Positions 38,019 to 47,939 of a stretch of 64,000 bases of DNA are shown here, piece after piece; positions within the stretch are counted from its first letter, which is position 1; every line of letters starts with the position of its first letter. The DNA is from Nitrosospira sp. Nl5. Lineage in GTDB: Bacteria > Pseudomonadota > Gammaproteobacteria > Burkholderiales > Nitrosomonadaceae. The translations under genes were made by a program, and so were the position numbers. Below the pieces are notes generated by a model, which saw only the letters and a list, made by a program, of their open reading frames with translations, had not been told where the DNA came from and made no database searches. The stretch lies in assembly GCF_900102495.1 (NCBI RefSeq), contig NZ_FMVQ01000013.1:1-64000 (forward strand), given 5' to 3'.

Positions 38019-38759
38019 ATGGAAAAAGGACTCGGATTCTCAAATTTTCTCGCCCAGATCGACGGCGTTGGTATCTGCGTGCTGGCGCTGCTGCTGGGAC
38101 TTTCGGTAGCGAGCTGGTACCTTATACTTACCAAGGGTATTTCCAACTATCTGGCGGGCCGCCGCGCGGAAGTTTTTCTGAAACGTTTCTGGAGCGCCAA
38201 TTCTCTGCAAGAGGTCAACTCGACGCTAAAAGAAGGCACAAGCGATAACGCGTTTGCACACCTTGCACAACTTGCGACGGATGCCGCGGTTGATTCGGAA
38301 AAACACGGCTTGCAGAAACTTGCCGCTGCAGGCGGAGCCAGCGAGTTCATCACGCGCGTATTGCGCAATGGCATCGACCAGGAGGCGACCCGGGTTGAGA
38401 ACGGTCTCACGGTGATAGCCTCGGCCGGCTCAGCTGCGCCTTACATTGGCTTATTCGGCACAGTGTGGGGCATCTACCACGCGCTGGTACAAATCGGTCT
38501 CTCCGGTCAGGGCACCTTGGATAAAGTCGCTGGGCCGGTGGGTGAAGCGCTCATCATGACGGCATTGGGGCTGGCCGTAGCAATACCGGCGGTGTTGGCC
38601 TACAACACTTTTGTGCGGCGCAATCGCATATGGCTGGGGCGGCTTGATGCCTTCGCGCATGACCTGTTTGTATTGATCGCCGTTGGCGCCAAAACCAATA
38701 GTTCTGCGGGTGACGAGCGCCAACTTCGGGTAGTGGCCCCTAACGAAAGGAGGTCGTGA
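38019..38759 (+). CDS. exbB: ExbB proton-channel protein
   Basis: This 246-residue MotA/TolQ/ExbB-family protein has three membrane segments (about 15-37, 130-152 and 175-197) and the channel block GLFGTVWGIYHAL. AAGGAG lies about nine bases before the ATG. With ExbD it forms the motor that drives TonB. Its stop overlaps the exbD start (TGATG). Confidence 0.93.
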   Translation: MEKGLGFSNFLAQIDGVGICVLALLLGLSVASWYLILTKGISNYLAGRRAEVFLKRFWSANSLQEVNSTLKEGTSDNAFAHLAQLATDAAVDSEKHGLQKLAAAGGASEFITRVLRNGIDQEATRVENGLTVIASAGSAAPYIGLFGTVWGIYHALVQIGLSGQGTLDKVAGPVGEALIMTALGLAVAIPAVLAYNTFVRRNRIWLGRLDAFAHDLFVLIAVGAKTNSSAGDERQLRVVAPNERRS

Positions 38760-39181
38760 TGGCGTTTGGCAGCATGAACAGTGGCAGCAGTCGCCAGACC
38801 CCTATGACGGAGATAAATGTTGTGCCGCTCGTGGACGTCATGCTGGTACTGCTGGTAATCTTTATCATTACCGCACCGTTGCTCACGCATTCGGTTAAAG
38901 TTGACTTGCCCAAGGCATCAAGCAGTCCGAATATCACCAAGCCGGAACATATTGAATTTGGTCTTCGCGACGATGCCAGCCTCTACTGGAACGGTGAGCC
39001 GGTTACCCTGGAGCAATTGGCGCCGCGCTTCGCCGCCACAGTAAAACAAGATCCCAATGTGGAGCTGCATATTCGTGCCGACAGACTTGTTCATTACGAG
39101 CATGTAGCGCGGGTGATGTCAATTGCCGCCAAAGCCGGGCTCATCCGCATAGGATTCGTTACCGATCCCTCACAACAATAG
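38759..39181 (+). CDS. exbD: ExbD proton-channel protein
   Basis: This 140-residue ExbD/TolR protein has one membrane segment (about 21-43) with the proton-carrying Asp in VVPLVDVMLVLLVIF and a periplasmic domain. A near-perfect ribosome site (AAAGGAGGT) lies inside the exbB end, so expression is coupled and probably strong. Confidence 0.93.
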   Translation: MAFGSMNSGSSRQTPMTEINVVPLVDVMLVLLVIFIITAPLLTHSVKVDLPKASSSPNITKPEHIEFGLRDDASLYWNGEPVTLEQLAPRFAATVKQDPNVELHIRADRLVHYEHVARVMSIAAKAGLIRIGFVTDPSQQ

Positions 39182-39283
39182 TTGTGTACCGAACATGGTT
39201 AAAATCAAGACCTCGATCGCCAGGCGTCCGGAAAGCTGCATACTGTCCGGCAAACACAGTATGGTCCGTGCCGCTACAGCTAT

Positions 39284-39805
39284 ATGTCCGCCATAGCGCG
39301 CCCCCGCAGTTGGCGGCGCATCGTGCTGCACTGTATCATTGCGTCCACGGGGCTGGGTCTAGGTCTCGTATCATGGTATATTGCCACACCCACCGCAACC
39401 CGGATTCACGAAACCGTACCGGGACAACGCCTGACGATCACGGCTACGCCAGATATCGACATCAGTCTGGATGCGGACAGTATGGTCACCATCACCAACA
39501 CTCTGCCTCCCCGGATCGAATTGTTGCGAGGCAACGCTTATTTCGACGTGAAAGGCAACGAGTCCGGCAAGCTGCAGATAAAGGTGGGTACGGCGTACAT
39601 CAGGGATATCGGTACTCGCTTTAGTGTCAGCATGCACACGAATGGCGGTACTGTTGCCGTTGCGAGCGGACAGGTCGAAATCCAGGTAGAGGCGGGAAAG
39701 TACTTGGTAGGCGCGCATGAAAGGGCGGATTTCAGCAACACGAATGTCATCGGACAGAGAGTTATCGCTGAAGCGGACGTCGCCCCTTGGCGGCTCGGTC
39801 GATAG
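39284..39805 (+). CDS. FecR-domain protein without sigma partner
   Basis: This 173-residue protein has one membrane segment (about 13-33) and a FecR-like beta domain (GQRLTITATPDIDISLDADS, RIELLRGNAYFDV, VAVASGQVEIQ). The usual N-terminal anti-sigma part and C-terminal STN-contact region of true FecR are absent. No FecI-type gene is adjacent. It lies 102 bases after exbD and may be a periplasmic accessory of the TonB system. Confidence 0.75.
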   Translation: MSAIARPRSWRRIVLHCIIASTGLGLGLVSWYIATPTATRIHETVPGQRLTITATPDIDISLDADSMVTITNTLPPRIELLRGNAYFDVKGNESGKLQIKVGTAYIRDIGTRFSVSMHTNGGTVAVASGQVEIQVEAGKYLVGAHERADFSNTNVIGQRVIAEADVAPWRLGR

Positions 39806-39967
39806 CAATTTGCAGCTACGTTGCCGTGAGAAAACCCGATAGCTGCGACGCTCGCAACCATTCGTGACCATATTCAGCCGTCACCTGTCACCCCAATCCC
39901 GCAGACTGGAACAGGATCGGGTGTTTTGCGCTGCTAATCAACCCGCATAAACCAGGACCTCATTCCC

Positions 39968-40669
39968 ATGAAACCCGTCGCAATCTTCAGGCATTTTCCT
40001 ACCGAAGGTCCGGGTTATCTCGCCACATTCCTTGATTTTCATTCCATTCCATGGCGACTCGTCAAGGTCGATGCCAGTGAGGCGCTTCCTTCCAGCGCCG
40101 ACCATTTCAGTGGGCTGGTATTCATGGGCGGACCTATGAGCGTTAATGATAACCTGCCATGGATTGAACCGGCACTTGCGTTAATTCGGCAAGCGATAGC
40201 TAACGATATTCCAGTGCTGGGTCACTGCCTTGGCGGACAATTAATGGCAAAGGCACTTGGCGGCGTGGTGAGAAAAAGCCCAATCAAGGAAATCGGCTGG
40301 GGCGAAGTCAGCGTCGCAGTTAACGCTGTCGCCTGCGAGTGGTTTGGCGAATTATCAGTTTTTGAGGCATTTCACTGGCACGGCGAAACCTTCAGTGTGC
40401 CAAGGCACGCCACCCGCTTGCTTTCCAGTCCCTACTGCGAAAATCAGGCGTTCGCGCTGGATAGGCACTTGGCCCTCCAGTGCCATGTGGAAATGACTGA
40501 AAAAATGGTTAAAACCTGGTGCAAAATAGGCGTTGAGGAAATCACTGGGAGCGCTGAACCAGCGGTGCAATCCATAGAGGCAATGCAAACGGATTTGGCA
40601 AAACGGGTGCCGGCGTTAAATCAGGTTGCTGGCCGTTTGTATGCGAAATGGATTTCCGGTCTGGGGTGA
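39968..40669 (+). CDS. Class I glutamine amidotransferase
   Basis: This 233-residue protein is a stand-alone GATase with nucleophile Cys87 (GHCLGGQL) and His173/Glu175 in QCHVEMT. FHWHGETF at 135-142 is typical of the GuaA-like YfeJ subgroup. These may hydrolyse gamma-glutamyl compounds; the substrate is unknown. It is convergent with yajQ. Confidence 0.88.
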   Translation: MKPVAIFRHFPTEGPGYLATFLDFHSIPWRLVKVDASEALPSSADHFSGLVFMGGPMSVNDNLPWIEPALALIRQAIANDIPVLGHCLGGQLMAKALGGVVRKSPIKEIGWGEVSVAVNAVACEWFGELSVFEAFHWHGETFSVPRHATRLLSSPYCENQAFALDRHLALQCHVEMTEKMVKTWCKIGVEEITGSAEPAVQSIEAMQTDLAKRVPALNQVAGRLYAKWISGLG

Positions 40670-40694
40670 CGAAATTGTGCTGGAAGTATATGCG

Positions 40695-41180
40695 TTAATC
40701 GCGGAAATTCTGGAATTGCAGTGGAAATTCGGTAATAGACTCCTTTACCAGCTGTATCGCTTCTTGCAGCGTATCACGCTTCGCGCCTGAAATACGTACG
40801 GCCTCACCCTGAATGCTGCCTTGCACTTTGAGTTTGCTGTCCTTGATCAGCCTGATGATTTTTTTCGCCAACTCGCTTTCCACTCCGGTCTTGACCGTGA
40901 CTTGCTGTTTGACCTTATTGCCGCTGATTTTCTCTGCTTCTCCCTTGTCCAGGCAGCGCACATCGACGCTACGCTTGGCGAGTTTGGCCATCAGAATATC
41001 CAGAACCTGGCCCAGTTTGAATTCATCATCAGCATAAATGGTAAGTGTATAGTCTGCCTGTTCCACCCGCGCATCCGACCCCTTGAAATCGAAGCGGGTG
41101 CCGACCTCCTTGTTTACCTGATCGATCGCGTTTCTGACCTCCTGCTTATCAACTTCAGAAACAATATCGAATGATGGCAT
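40695..41180 (-). CDS. yajQ: YajQ family nucleotide-binding protein
   Basis: This 161-residue UPF0234 protein starts [20 protein letters not shown] and has two RNA-binding-like subdomains. Homologues bind nucleotides, and some bind cyclic di-GMP. It lies 54 bases after argG on the same strand. Confidence 0.95.
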   Translation of the reverse strand: MPSFDIVSEVDKQEVRNAIDQVNKEVGTRFDFKGSDARVEQADYTLTIYADDEFKLGQVLDILMAKLAKRSVDVRCLDKGEAEKISGNKVKQQVTVKTGVESELAKKIIRLIKDSKLKVQGSIQGEAVRISGAKRDTLQEAIQLVKESITEFPLQFQNFRD

Positions 41181-41234
41181 GACAATCCCCTGTTAAATGC
41201 CTAACCACGACCGACGAACTGATTCGTGATCCGA

Positions 41235-42467
41235 TCATTTTCTATTTTTCAAATTTGCCGCAATGCGCATCCGTAGCGCATTGAGCTTGATGAATCCGAC
41301 CGCATCAGCCTGGTTGTACGCACCCTTGTCTTCCTCGAAGGTGGCGATGTGGGGGTCAAACAGCGAATCCGCTACGGAACTCCGTCCGACCACAATCACA
41401 TTGCCTTTATAAAGCTTGACCCTTACCGATCCGTTTACATGGCTTTGGGATGCATCAATCATGGTTTGCATCATTCTGCGCTCGGGGCTCCACCAGTACC
41501 CATTGTAAATCAGCGTGGCATAGCGCGGCATCAACTCATCTTTCAGGTGCGCCACTTCCCGGTCAAGAGTGATGGATTCAATGGCTCGATGAGAACGTAG
41601 CATAATGGTGCCGCCAGGAGTTTCGTAACAACCGCGGGATTTCATGCCCACATAGCGGTTCTCGACCAGATCCAGCCGCCCGATCCCATGCTTGCCCCCC
41701 AGCTGATTAAGTTTGGCAAGTATATCGGCGGGTGAAAGTTTTTTACCATTTAAGGCGATGATGTCACCGCGGCTGAATTCCAGATCGAGGTATTCCGCCT
41801 CGTCGGGTGCTTTTTCCGGCGACACGCTCCAACGCCACATGGACTCTTCCGGCTCCTGCGCGGGATCTTCGAGGGTACGGCCCTCGTAGGAAATATGCAG
41901 CAGGTTGGCATCCATGCTGTAAGGAGAACCGCCCTTTTTCTTCATTTCCACCGGGATTCCATGCTGTTCCGCATATTTCAGCAGCTTTTCCCGGGACGTA
42001 AGATCCCATTCACGCCATGGCGCGATCACCCGAATATCGGGCTGGAGCGCATAGTAGCCGAGTTCGAAGCGCACCTGGTCGTTGCCTTTGCCTGTTGCTC
42101 CGTGCGAGACCGAGTCCGCTCCGGTTTCTCGCGCGATTTCAATTTGTCGCTTGGCAATCAACGGACGGGCAATACTGGTACCGAGCAGGTATTCGCCTTC
42201 ATAAACGGTATTGGCGCGAAACATGGGAAAAACGAAATCACGCACAAATTCTTCGCGCAGATCTTCGACGAAAATTTCTTTCACCCCAAGTTGTTTAGCC
42301 TTGGCGCGTGCGGGCTCTACCTCCTCCCCCTGGCCAATGTCCGCGGTGAAAGTGACGATTTCGCACTGGTAAGTATCCTGCAGCCATTTCAAGATCACCG
42401 AGGTATCCAGCCCGCCAGAGAAGGCTAAAACGACTTTGTTAACTTTGGATGCACCAGCTTTGTTCAT
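41235..42467 (-). CDS. argG: Argininosuccinate synthase
   Basis: This 410-residue enzyme joins citrulline and aspartate using ATP. The PP-loop is AFSGGLDTS (15-23), and [13 protein letters not shown] near 122-134 is the citrulline/Asp site block. AGGAG five bases before the ATG sets the start. It is the last of argD-argF-argG on this strand, separated from argF by an inverted-repeat element. Confidence 0.97.
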   Translation of the reverse strand: MNKAGASKVNKVVLAFSGGLDTSVILKWLQDTYQCEIVTFTADIGQGEEVEPARAKAKQLGVKEIFVEDLREEFVRDFVFPMFRANTVYEGEYLLGTSIARPLIAKRQIEIARETGADSVSHGATGKGNDQVRFELGYYALQPDIRVIAPWREWDLTSREKLLKYAEQHGIPVEMKKKGGSPYSMDANLLHISYEGRTLEDPAQEPEESMWRWSVSPEKAPDEAEYLDLEFSRGDIIALNGKKLSPADILAKLNQLGGKHGIGRLDLVENRYVGMKSRGCYETPGGTIMLRSHRAIESITLDREVAHLKDELMPRYATLIYNGYWWSPERRMMQTMIDASQSHVNGSVRVKLYKGNVIVVGRSSVADSLFDPHIATFEEDKGAYNQADAVGFIKLNALRMRIAANLKNRK

Positions 42468-42492
42468 TTTTCTCCTGCTTGACGTATTGAAT

Positions 42493-42608
42493 CTAAATCC
42501 AGTAGTCGACCGCTCATTTATTAGATCAGTATTATGATTAATAACAATATTTCGTATTATTTGACGCTCAACCTTCCCGGTGAGGCCGCAACTAACTACC
42601 GGATTTAG
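42493..42608. repeat. Inverted-repeat element with dispersed motif, copy 3
   Basis: CTAAATCCAGTAGT (42493-42506) is mirrored by ACTACCGGATTTAG (42595-42608) with one mismatch. The left arm continues as CGACCGCTCATTTATTAG, the dispersed motif. The 116-bp unit fills most of the argF-argG gap and has no coding capacity. Confidence 0.55.
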
Positions 42609-42615
42609 GCTGAAC

Positions 42616-43557
42616 TTAAAATTTTGAATTATCAGGGGCGCCTTTTAATCTCCCCAGCAACAAATACTCCATGAGCGCTTTTTGCGTATGCAGCCGGTTC
42701 TCAGCTTCCTCCCATACGACTGATTGCGGGCCGTCAATGACTTCCGCCGCCACTTCTTCACCACGATGAGCAGGAAGACAGTGCATGAACAGCGTATCCT
42801 TCTTGGCGCAGGACATCATTTCAACATCGACGCGAAAGTTGGCAAAGTCTTTTTTTCGCTCCTCCGTTTCCGCCTCAAAACCCATACTGGTCCAAACATC
42901 GGTGGTAACGAGGTCGGCATCTTTGACAGCATCATGCGGGTCGGCAAATTCCTCGTAATGGCCGGTGCCATAAAGACCGGCCCGTTCCGGCTCGACTTCG
43001 TAACCGGCTGGAGTCGAGACGTGCACGTTGAAGTCGAATACTTCCGCCGCCTGGAGCCAGGTGTTACAGACGTTGTTGGAATCTCCTATCCATGCCACCG
43101 TCTTGCCCGAGATACTTCCATTTTGCTCAATGAAAGTAAAAATATCCCCCATGATTTGACAGGGGTGGTACTCGTCAGTCAGTCCATTGATCACCGGCAC
43201 TCGCGAATGCGCGGCGAAACGCTTGATGATGTCATGCTCATAGGTTCGGATCATGACGATATCCACCATGCGTGAAATGACACGCGCCGCATCTTCTACC
43301 GGCTCGCCTCGCCCCAGCTGGGTATCCCGGGTGGAAAGATAGATTGCTGCGCCGCCTAGCTGATGCATGCCCGCCTCAAAGGACAACCGTGTGCGAGTCG
43401 AGTGCTTGTCGAAAATCATCGCCATGGTACGGTCTTCCAATGGCCAATAGCGGCGGTATTGTTTGAATTCGTGCTTGATCCAGCGTGTGCGTTCGAACAG
43501 GTATTCGAATTCCTCCCGGGAAAAATCGTTGAATTGTAAAAAATGATTAATCTGCAT
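42616..43557 (-). CDS. argF: Ornithine carbamoyltransferase
   Basis: This 313-residue enzyme makes citrulline from ornithine and carbamoyl phosphate. STRTRLSFE near 53-61 binds carbamoyl phosphate. HCLPAHRG near 269-276 is the ornithine-site loop, although many OTCases read FMHCLP in the same place. The start lacks a clear ribosome site. It lies 185 bases after argD. Confidence 0.96.
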   Translation of the reverse strand: MQINHFLQFNDFSREEFEYLFERTRWIKHEFKQYRRYWPLEDRTMAMIFDKHSTRTRLSFEAGMHQLGGAAIYLSTRDTQLGRGEPVEDAARVISRMVDIVMIRTYEHDIIKRFAAHSRVPVINGLTDEYHPCQIMGDIFTFIEQNGSISGKTVAWIGDSNNVCNTWLQAAEVFDFNVHVSTPAGYEVEPERAGLYGTGHYEEFADPHDAVKDADLVTTDVWTSMGFEAETEERKKDFANFRVDVEMMSCAKKDTLFMHCLPAHRGEEVAAEVIDGPQSVVWEEAENRLHTQKALMEYLLLGRLKGAPDNSKF

Positions 43558-43742
43558 AATTATTCTTGAATCATGAGTTGCGCACCTGCAGCCCGTCGGA
43601 TTTGAAGAAGCGGGAAGGCGTAAAATTGGATACCTTGCCGCGTTGCACCCGATTTCCTTTAAGTAAGTCCGCTAGACTGGCAGAGCTTGAAAACGTGAAA
43701 CTGAAGATTCCATGTTTCACTTTTTCCACTTAACAATCCTCG

Positions 43743-44915
43743 TCAAACCATCAAGAATTCCTTCACTATCGCAGACAAGATATTTACCACTTGTTCCGCC
43801 TCGTTTCGCTGCATCACCAGCGGCGGCAACAGGCGCACCACGTTATCGGAAGTCACATTGATCAGCAGTCCCCGTTTCAATGCTTCTTTCACAAGGTCGC
43901 CGCAGGGTTTGGAAAGTTCGATGCCAATCATCAATCCTTGGCCGCGAATTTGCCTGACATCAGGCAGGCCGGCCAACTGCGCTTTAAACATGCTGCGCAT
44001 GAAATCGCCCAGTTCCATCGAATTTCTCAGCAAATCATCTTCTTCGATTACCTCCAGCGTGGTAAGCGCGGCAGTACATGCCAGCGGGTTGCCGCCGAAA
44101 GTGGAGGCGTGATTACCGGGCTTGAATACGTCCGCCGCCATTCCTTTGGCAAGGCAAGCGCCGATGGCCACACCTGAACCCAAGCCTTTCGCCAGCGTTA
44201 TCACGTCAGGAACGATGCCGCTATGTTGAAAGGCGAACCATTTGCCGCTACGGCCGATCCCGCACTGCACCTCATCCAGCATCAGCAGCCAGCCATTCTG
44301 ATCACATAAATGGCGTAGACCCTGTAAATAACTCGCTTGGGGCACATTAACGCCACCTTCACCCTGATAAGGTTCCACCAATATGGCGACAACATTCTTA
44401 TTGTGTATCCCGACTTGCGCCACCGCTTCCAGATCATTGTACGGAACCCGCGCAAAACCGGTGAGCAGTGGCTCGAAACCGGCCTGCACCTTGCGGTTAC
44501 CGCTCGCGGTCAGGGTCGCCATGGTGCGTCCGTGAAAGGATTTTTCCATCACGATAATAGTGGGAAGATCGATATTCCGGCCATGACCATACAGCCGTGC
44601 CAGCTTGATCGCGGCTTCGTTGGCCTCCGCGCCCGAATTGCAGAAAAATGCGTTATCCATGCCCGACAGTACGGCCAGCTTGCCGGCCAGCTGTTCCTGT
44701 CTACCAATATGATAAAGATTAGAGGTATGGATAAGCGTCCCCGCCTGCTTGCAAATTGCCTTCACAAGCTTTGGATGACAATGCCCCAGACCGCATACCG
44801 CAACGCCGGCTAGCGCATCGAGATAACGTTTACCCGCTTCATCCCATAACCACACGCCTTCCCCATTGGCAAAAGTAACGGGAAGCTGCATGTAGGTATT
44901 CATTAAATTCGACAT
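43743..44915 (-). CDS. argD: Acetylornithine aminotransferase
   Basis: This 390-residue class III PLP aminotransferase makes N-acetylornithine and may also act in lysine synthesis. The PLP lysine is Lys243 (TLAKGLGSG), with LDEVQCGIGRSG near 213-224. It heads the argD-argF-argG group. An ornithine-type aminotransferase is less likely given its neighbours. Confidence 0.94.
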   Translation of the reverse strand: MSNLMNTYMQLPVTFANGEGVWLWDEAGKRYLDALAGVAVCGLGHCHPKLVKAICKQAGTLIHTSNLYHIGRQEQLAGKLAVLSGMDNAFFCNSGAEANEAAIKLARLYGHGRNIDLPTIIVMEKSFHGRTMATLTASGNRKVQAGFEPLLTGFARVPYNDLEAVAQVGIHNKNVVAILVEPYQGEGGVNVPQASYLQGLRHLCDQNGWLLMLDEVQCGIGRSGKWFAFQHSGIVPDVITLAKGLGSGVAIGACLAKGMAADVFKPGNHASTFGGNPLACTAALTTLEVIEEDDLLRNSMELGDFMRSMFKAQLAGLPDVRQIRGQGLMIGIELSKPCGDLVKEALKRGLLINVTSDNVVRLLPPLVMQRNEAEQVVNILSAIVKEFLMV

Positions 44916-45241
44916 AAGAGCGTCTCTAGATCCAGGTTTGCAAACATCGTTTCGCGTATAGCCCGCTTTACGTCGTTTCGTCGTGATACTGCTTTACCAG
45001 AAATTCTATCGCTTGCGTATCAAGGCATGCTGAATGAAGAATTTTCGAAGTATCCATAGCCGGCAGTCAATTGCCAAATAAGCTGAGCTGGCAACCTGCC
45101 GGAACATCAATTTCAAAAAGGGGCATATATAAATAGTCATATCTGCGCCAAATCTTTTTTCCAGGGCCACAATGCACCACGGCGGCATATGCCGCCGTGG
45201 TGCATTGTTTGCTCATTGTTGCTGCTCATCCGTATCTTTAC
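44916..45241. other. Intergenic region with 38-bp palindrome
   Basis: No supported gene is present. The gap follows the decarboxylase gene and precedes argD on the minus strand. Its main feature is the perfect palindrome at 45170-45207; it should also hold the argD promoter. Confidence 0.45.
45170..45207. repeat. 38-bp perfect palindrome
   Basis: CAATGCACCACGGCGGCAT (45170-45188) is followed at once by its exact reverse complement (45189-45207), with no spacer. As RNA it would be a very stable stem 35 bases after the decarboxylase stop. No long T tract follows on the minus strand; TTTGCTC follows on the plus strand. It may act as a 3'-end stem or a protein site. Confidence 0.7.
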
Positions 45242-47227
45242 CTATTTGACCAGCTTTTTCAAGCCTTTTTCCTCAAGGGTGGTGAGCAGCCGCAGACACG
45301 GCAGATAGCCATCGTAAACGATTCCGTGCAGTTCAACACGCTTCTGCGAGCGCAGCATGCTAATCAGATAATGCATGACCTCGAGCGTGATAGTTTGTCC
45401 CGGCACCAGTACCGGAATACCGGGCGGATATGGAGTAATTTGATCCGCGCATACTCGGCCGTCCAGGCCGGTGTTGACTCTCTCCTGCTCATCCAGCAGC
45501 GGCATCAGTTCACCTCCACAGTAGAACGCGTCGCGCGGCAGATACTTCAGATCAGTAAAACCTGGAATCTCCGGAATCTGGTAAAGCCGGCGAGGCGCCC
45601 GGCCCTCGCGCGCAATGCGCATCAGTGCGTCATAGAGCCGCGAAACTTTGCTGCGGGTAGTGCCGATGGTGAGCAGTAGAGTAAGGGTATTGAAAGTGGA
45701 TTTCTCCACTTGAATATTATATCGCTCGAATAATTCACGAATTAACTCCTCAACGGTAAAGCCACAGCGGGATATATCCACTGTCACCTTGGTGGAATCG
45801 AGCTGGATATCGTCATGTTTTACTTCTTCAGGTAATAGATCAGCAAGTTCCAGCACTCGGAACACCCCGGTGGAATTAATTTGCATGCGTACCTCCTTCG
45901 CCAGCTCCAGCGTGCGCGAAAGCAGTTTGTACCCTTCCAGTGTCGCCTGCTTGCGCGCCACGTCGAGGCTTGCGATCATGCTGTACTGCGGACTGGTGGA
46001 AGTATGCATGTTGAAATTTTCACGAAACAGATGGGCATTAAAGTCAGGATCGTTGACGTGAATCATGCTGGACTGAGAAAAAGCCGATAGCACTTTATGC
46101 GTGCTCTGCGTAGCGTAATCCGCGCCCGCTTCCATCGCAGTGGGACGGAAAGCCGGATGAAAGCGGGCAAAGCCATACCAGGCTTCGTCGATGATAACCT
46201 TAATGCCTTTAGCATGCGCCGCCTCAATGATGGGAGGCAAGTCATAACGCAGACCATCGTAAGTACAACTTGTGAGTATGAGCGCCTGTGCATCCGGATG
46301 GCTTTCAATGGCATTGAACAGGGTCTGTTTGGGTACAGGTCCGTAAACGCTGAATTTCTTATTGACGGAGGAGTCGAGATAAATCGGATAGGCGCCGGAT
46401 AGAACAACACCATGATGCACGGATTTATGGCAGTTTCGATCCAGCAGCAGCTTTTCGCCGGGAGCGAGCAGCGTCTGAAATATCACCTTATTCGCAGTGG
46501 AGGTGCCGTTAGTTGCAAAAAAAGTGCGTCGTGCGCCGAATGCCTTGGCTGCAATCTTCTGCGATTCGGCGATGACTCCGGAGGGTTCCATCAATGAGTC
46601 GAGCATCGGTACCGACACCGATAGATCGGCGCGAAAAATATGCTCCCCGATGAATTGGTAAAAATCACTCGCCCATGGGCTGTCGCGAAGCGAATCGCCG
46701 GATGAATGGCCAGGCGTATGCCATGCATCTTTCGCCATTAGTACATAATTTTTGAGCTGGTCATAAAATGGGGTGCGTGCTTTTTCCTGAAGCTGGGCAT
46801 TGAGAATGCGATACATACCTCGATAATCCCGCTCTTCACGATAAAAATAGCCGTCCACCGTTTCCGAAAAGAGCGCATCTACCACTTCATCCACTTTTTC
46901 CTGCGCGATCAGGATATAAATATCCAGTTCAGGGCGGAAACGGGTGATTTCCTGCACCAGCCTTAGCGCTGTCATCTGCAAGTTGCGCGCGCCCTTTTCG
47001 CCGTTTTTCAGGGTGTAGAGCGTATCGTCCACCACGACCGACTGAATATCGCCATCCTGTTCGATTGCCTGCAGCGCTTCGCGCGCGGTGGTAACGCCTG
47101 TAAAACTGATACCCAAGGGATTCTCAAGGGATTTTGCCGCGGCATTCAATCCCTTGATAAGTTCCTTCAGTACCAGCTTCTCGTCGTTAATGACAAGAAT
47201 TCGGCTAATTGGTCTCTTCATGAACAC
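45242..47227 (-). CDS. Orn/Lys/Arg decarboxylase with N-terminal receiver-like domain
   Basis: This protein of about 660 residues is a fold-type I PLP decarboxylase. An N-terminal receiver-like wing domain spans about 8-125 (RILVINDEKLVL, SVVVDDT). The catalytic domain has DEAWYGF at 347-353 and PLP Lys378 in STHKVLSAF. It is shorter than AdiA (755) and CadA (715). The substrate is not decidable by eye, but nearby argD/F/G favours arginine or ornithine, hence polyamine synthesis. Met3 is an alternative start. It lies 240 bases after rpsT. Confidence 0.87.
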   Translation of the reverse strand: MFMKRPISRILVINDEKLVLKELIKGLNAAAKSLENPLGISFTGVTTAREALQAIEQDGDIQSVVVDDTLYTLKNGEKGARNLQMTALRLVQEITRFRPELDIYILIAQEKVDEVVDALFSETVDGYFYREERDYRGMYRILNAQLQEKARTPFYDQLKNYVLMAKDAWHTPGHSSGDSLRDSPWASDFYQFIGEHIFRADLSVSVPMLDSLMEPSGVIAESQKIAAKAFGARRTFFATNGTSTANKVIFQTLLAPGEKLLLDRNCHKSVHHGVVLSGAYPIYLDSSVNKKFSVYGPVPKQTLFNAIESHPDAQALILTSCTYDGLRYDLPPIIEAAHAKGIKVIIDEAWYGFARFHPAFRPTAMEAGADYATQSTHKVLSAFSQSSMIHVNDPDFNAHLFRENFNMHTSTSPQYSMIASLDVARKQATLEGYKLLSRTLELAKEVRMQINSTGVFRVLELADLLPEEVKHDDIQLDSTKVTVDISRCGFTVEELIRELFERYNIQVEKSTFNTLTLLLTIGTTRSKVSRLYDALMRIAREGRAPRRLYQIPEIPGFTDLKYLPRDAFYCGGELMPLLDEQERVNTGLDGRVCADQITPYPPGIPVLVPGQTITLEVMHYLISMLRSQKRVELHGIVYDGYLPCLRLLTTLEEKGLKKLVK

Positions 47228-47423
47228 TTACTTCTGATTATCTGAAATCACTTTATGCGCCAAAATAACATTGATTACAAGCGCAGGCTCCCGGAACAAT
47301 AGCATCGACATGGTCCATGAGCATGGAAACGGACACAAAAACCGCGGCGACATTCGTCGCAGGCGGGCAATTAGCCAGAAAATATCAGGAATTAATCAGA
47401 AAACGTCAGGCAAAATCAAGAAA

Positions 47424-47453
47424 ATAAAAAACCCGGGGAGGCCGGGTTTTTTT
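47424..47453 (-). terminator. rpsT terminator
   Basis: AAACCCGG pairs with CCGGGTTT around GGAGG. On the minus strand the stem is followed by TTTTTTATTTT, a classic intrinsic terminator just past the rpsT stop. The T run on the plus strand would let it work in both directions. Confidence 0.85.
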
Positions 47454-47467
47454 ATACGATTCGCTGA

Positions 47468-47731
47468 TCAGGCCATCGCCTTGATGGCGGCCGATAGGCG
47501 GCTCTTGTGGCGGCTAGCTTTATTCTTGTGGATGATTCCCTTGTCCGCAATCGAATCTATCGTGCCAATGGATGCCTTGAACGCCGCTTGTGCGACGGTT
47601 TTGTCGGCGGTTTCAACAGCCTTCCTCACGTGCTTGATCGCGGTGCGCAATTGGGAGCGCTGACTGGTGTTATGCTCACGTTGCTTGACGTTTTGTCTCG
47701 CACGCTTTCTCGCTTGTGCACTATTGGCCAT
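47468..47731 (-). CDS. rpsT: Ribosomal protein bS20
   Basis: This 87-residue, Lys/Arg/Ala-rich 30S protein begins [20 protein letters not shown], the bS20 signature. GAGGA precedes the ATG. It is divergent from murJ, the standard arrangement in proteobacteria. Confidence 0.97.
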   Translation of the reverse strand: MANSAQARKRARQNVKQREHNTSQRSQLRTAIKHVRKAVETADKTVAQAAFKASIGTIDSIADKGIIHKNKASRHKSRLSAAIKAMA

Positions 47732-47768
47732 AAAAATTCCTCAATTGACTACTACTGAAAATCTTCGA

Positions 47769-47797
47769 ATGTTACGGATATTTTTGCCATATTGCAA
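47769..47797 (-). promoter_or_regulatory. rpsT promoter
   Basis: On the minus strand, -35 TTGCAA (47797-47792) and -10 TAACAT (47774-47769) are separated by exactly 17 bases. The predicted transcript would start about 30 bases before the rpsT ATG. Confidence 0.7.
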
Positions 47798-47939
47798 GGG
47801 GAAACAGGAGCTGAGAAGCTGATTCCCCGAGTTCAGTTGACCTGTAGTCAAGCCACGTGCGGCAGGAACCAGGGTATCTCGCCGGATTTTCTTCTGCCGA
47901 CATAAATCAACTGGGATATTCAGGTTAAGATACTCGTCC

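Noticed and set aside
39184-39624. 146-codon frame overlapping the FecR-like gene
   Set aside because: It is in another frame of a gene with clear FecR-like motifs; its composition (many His, Arg, Tyr) is typical of shadow translation.
43680-43735. Hairpin GTGAAAC...GTTTCAC followed by TTTTT on the plus strand
   Set aside because: There is no plus-strand gene upstream to terminate and the loop is long; probably chance.
45197-45679. 160-codon plus-strand frame opposite the decarboxylase end
   Set aside because: It is antisense to a well-supported gene, starts inside the palindrome and has no family character.
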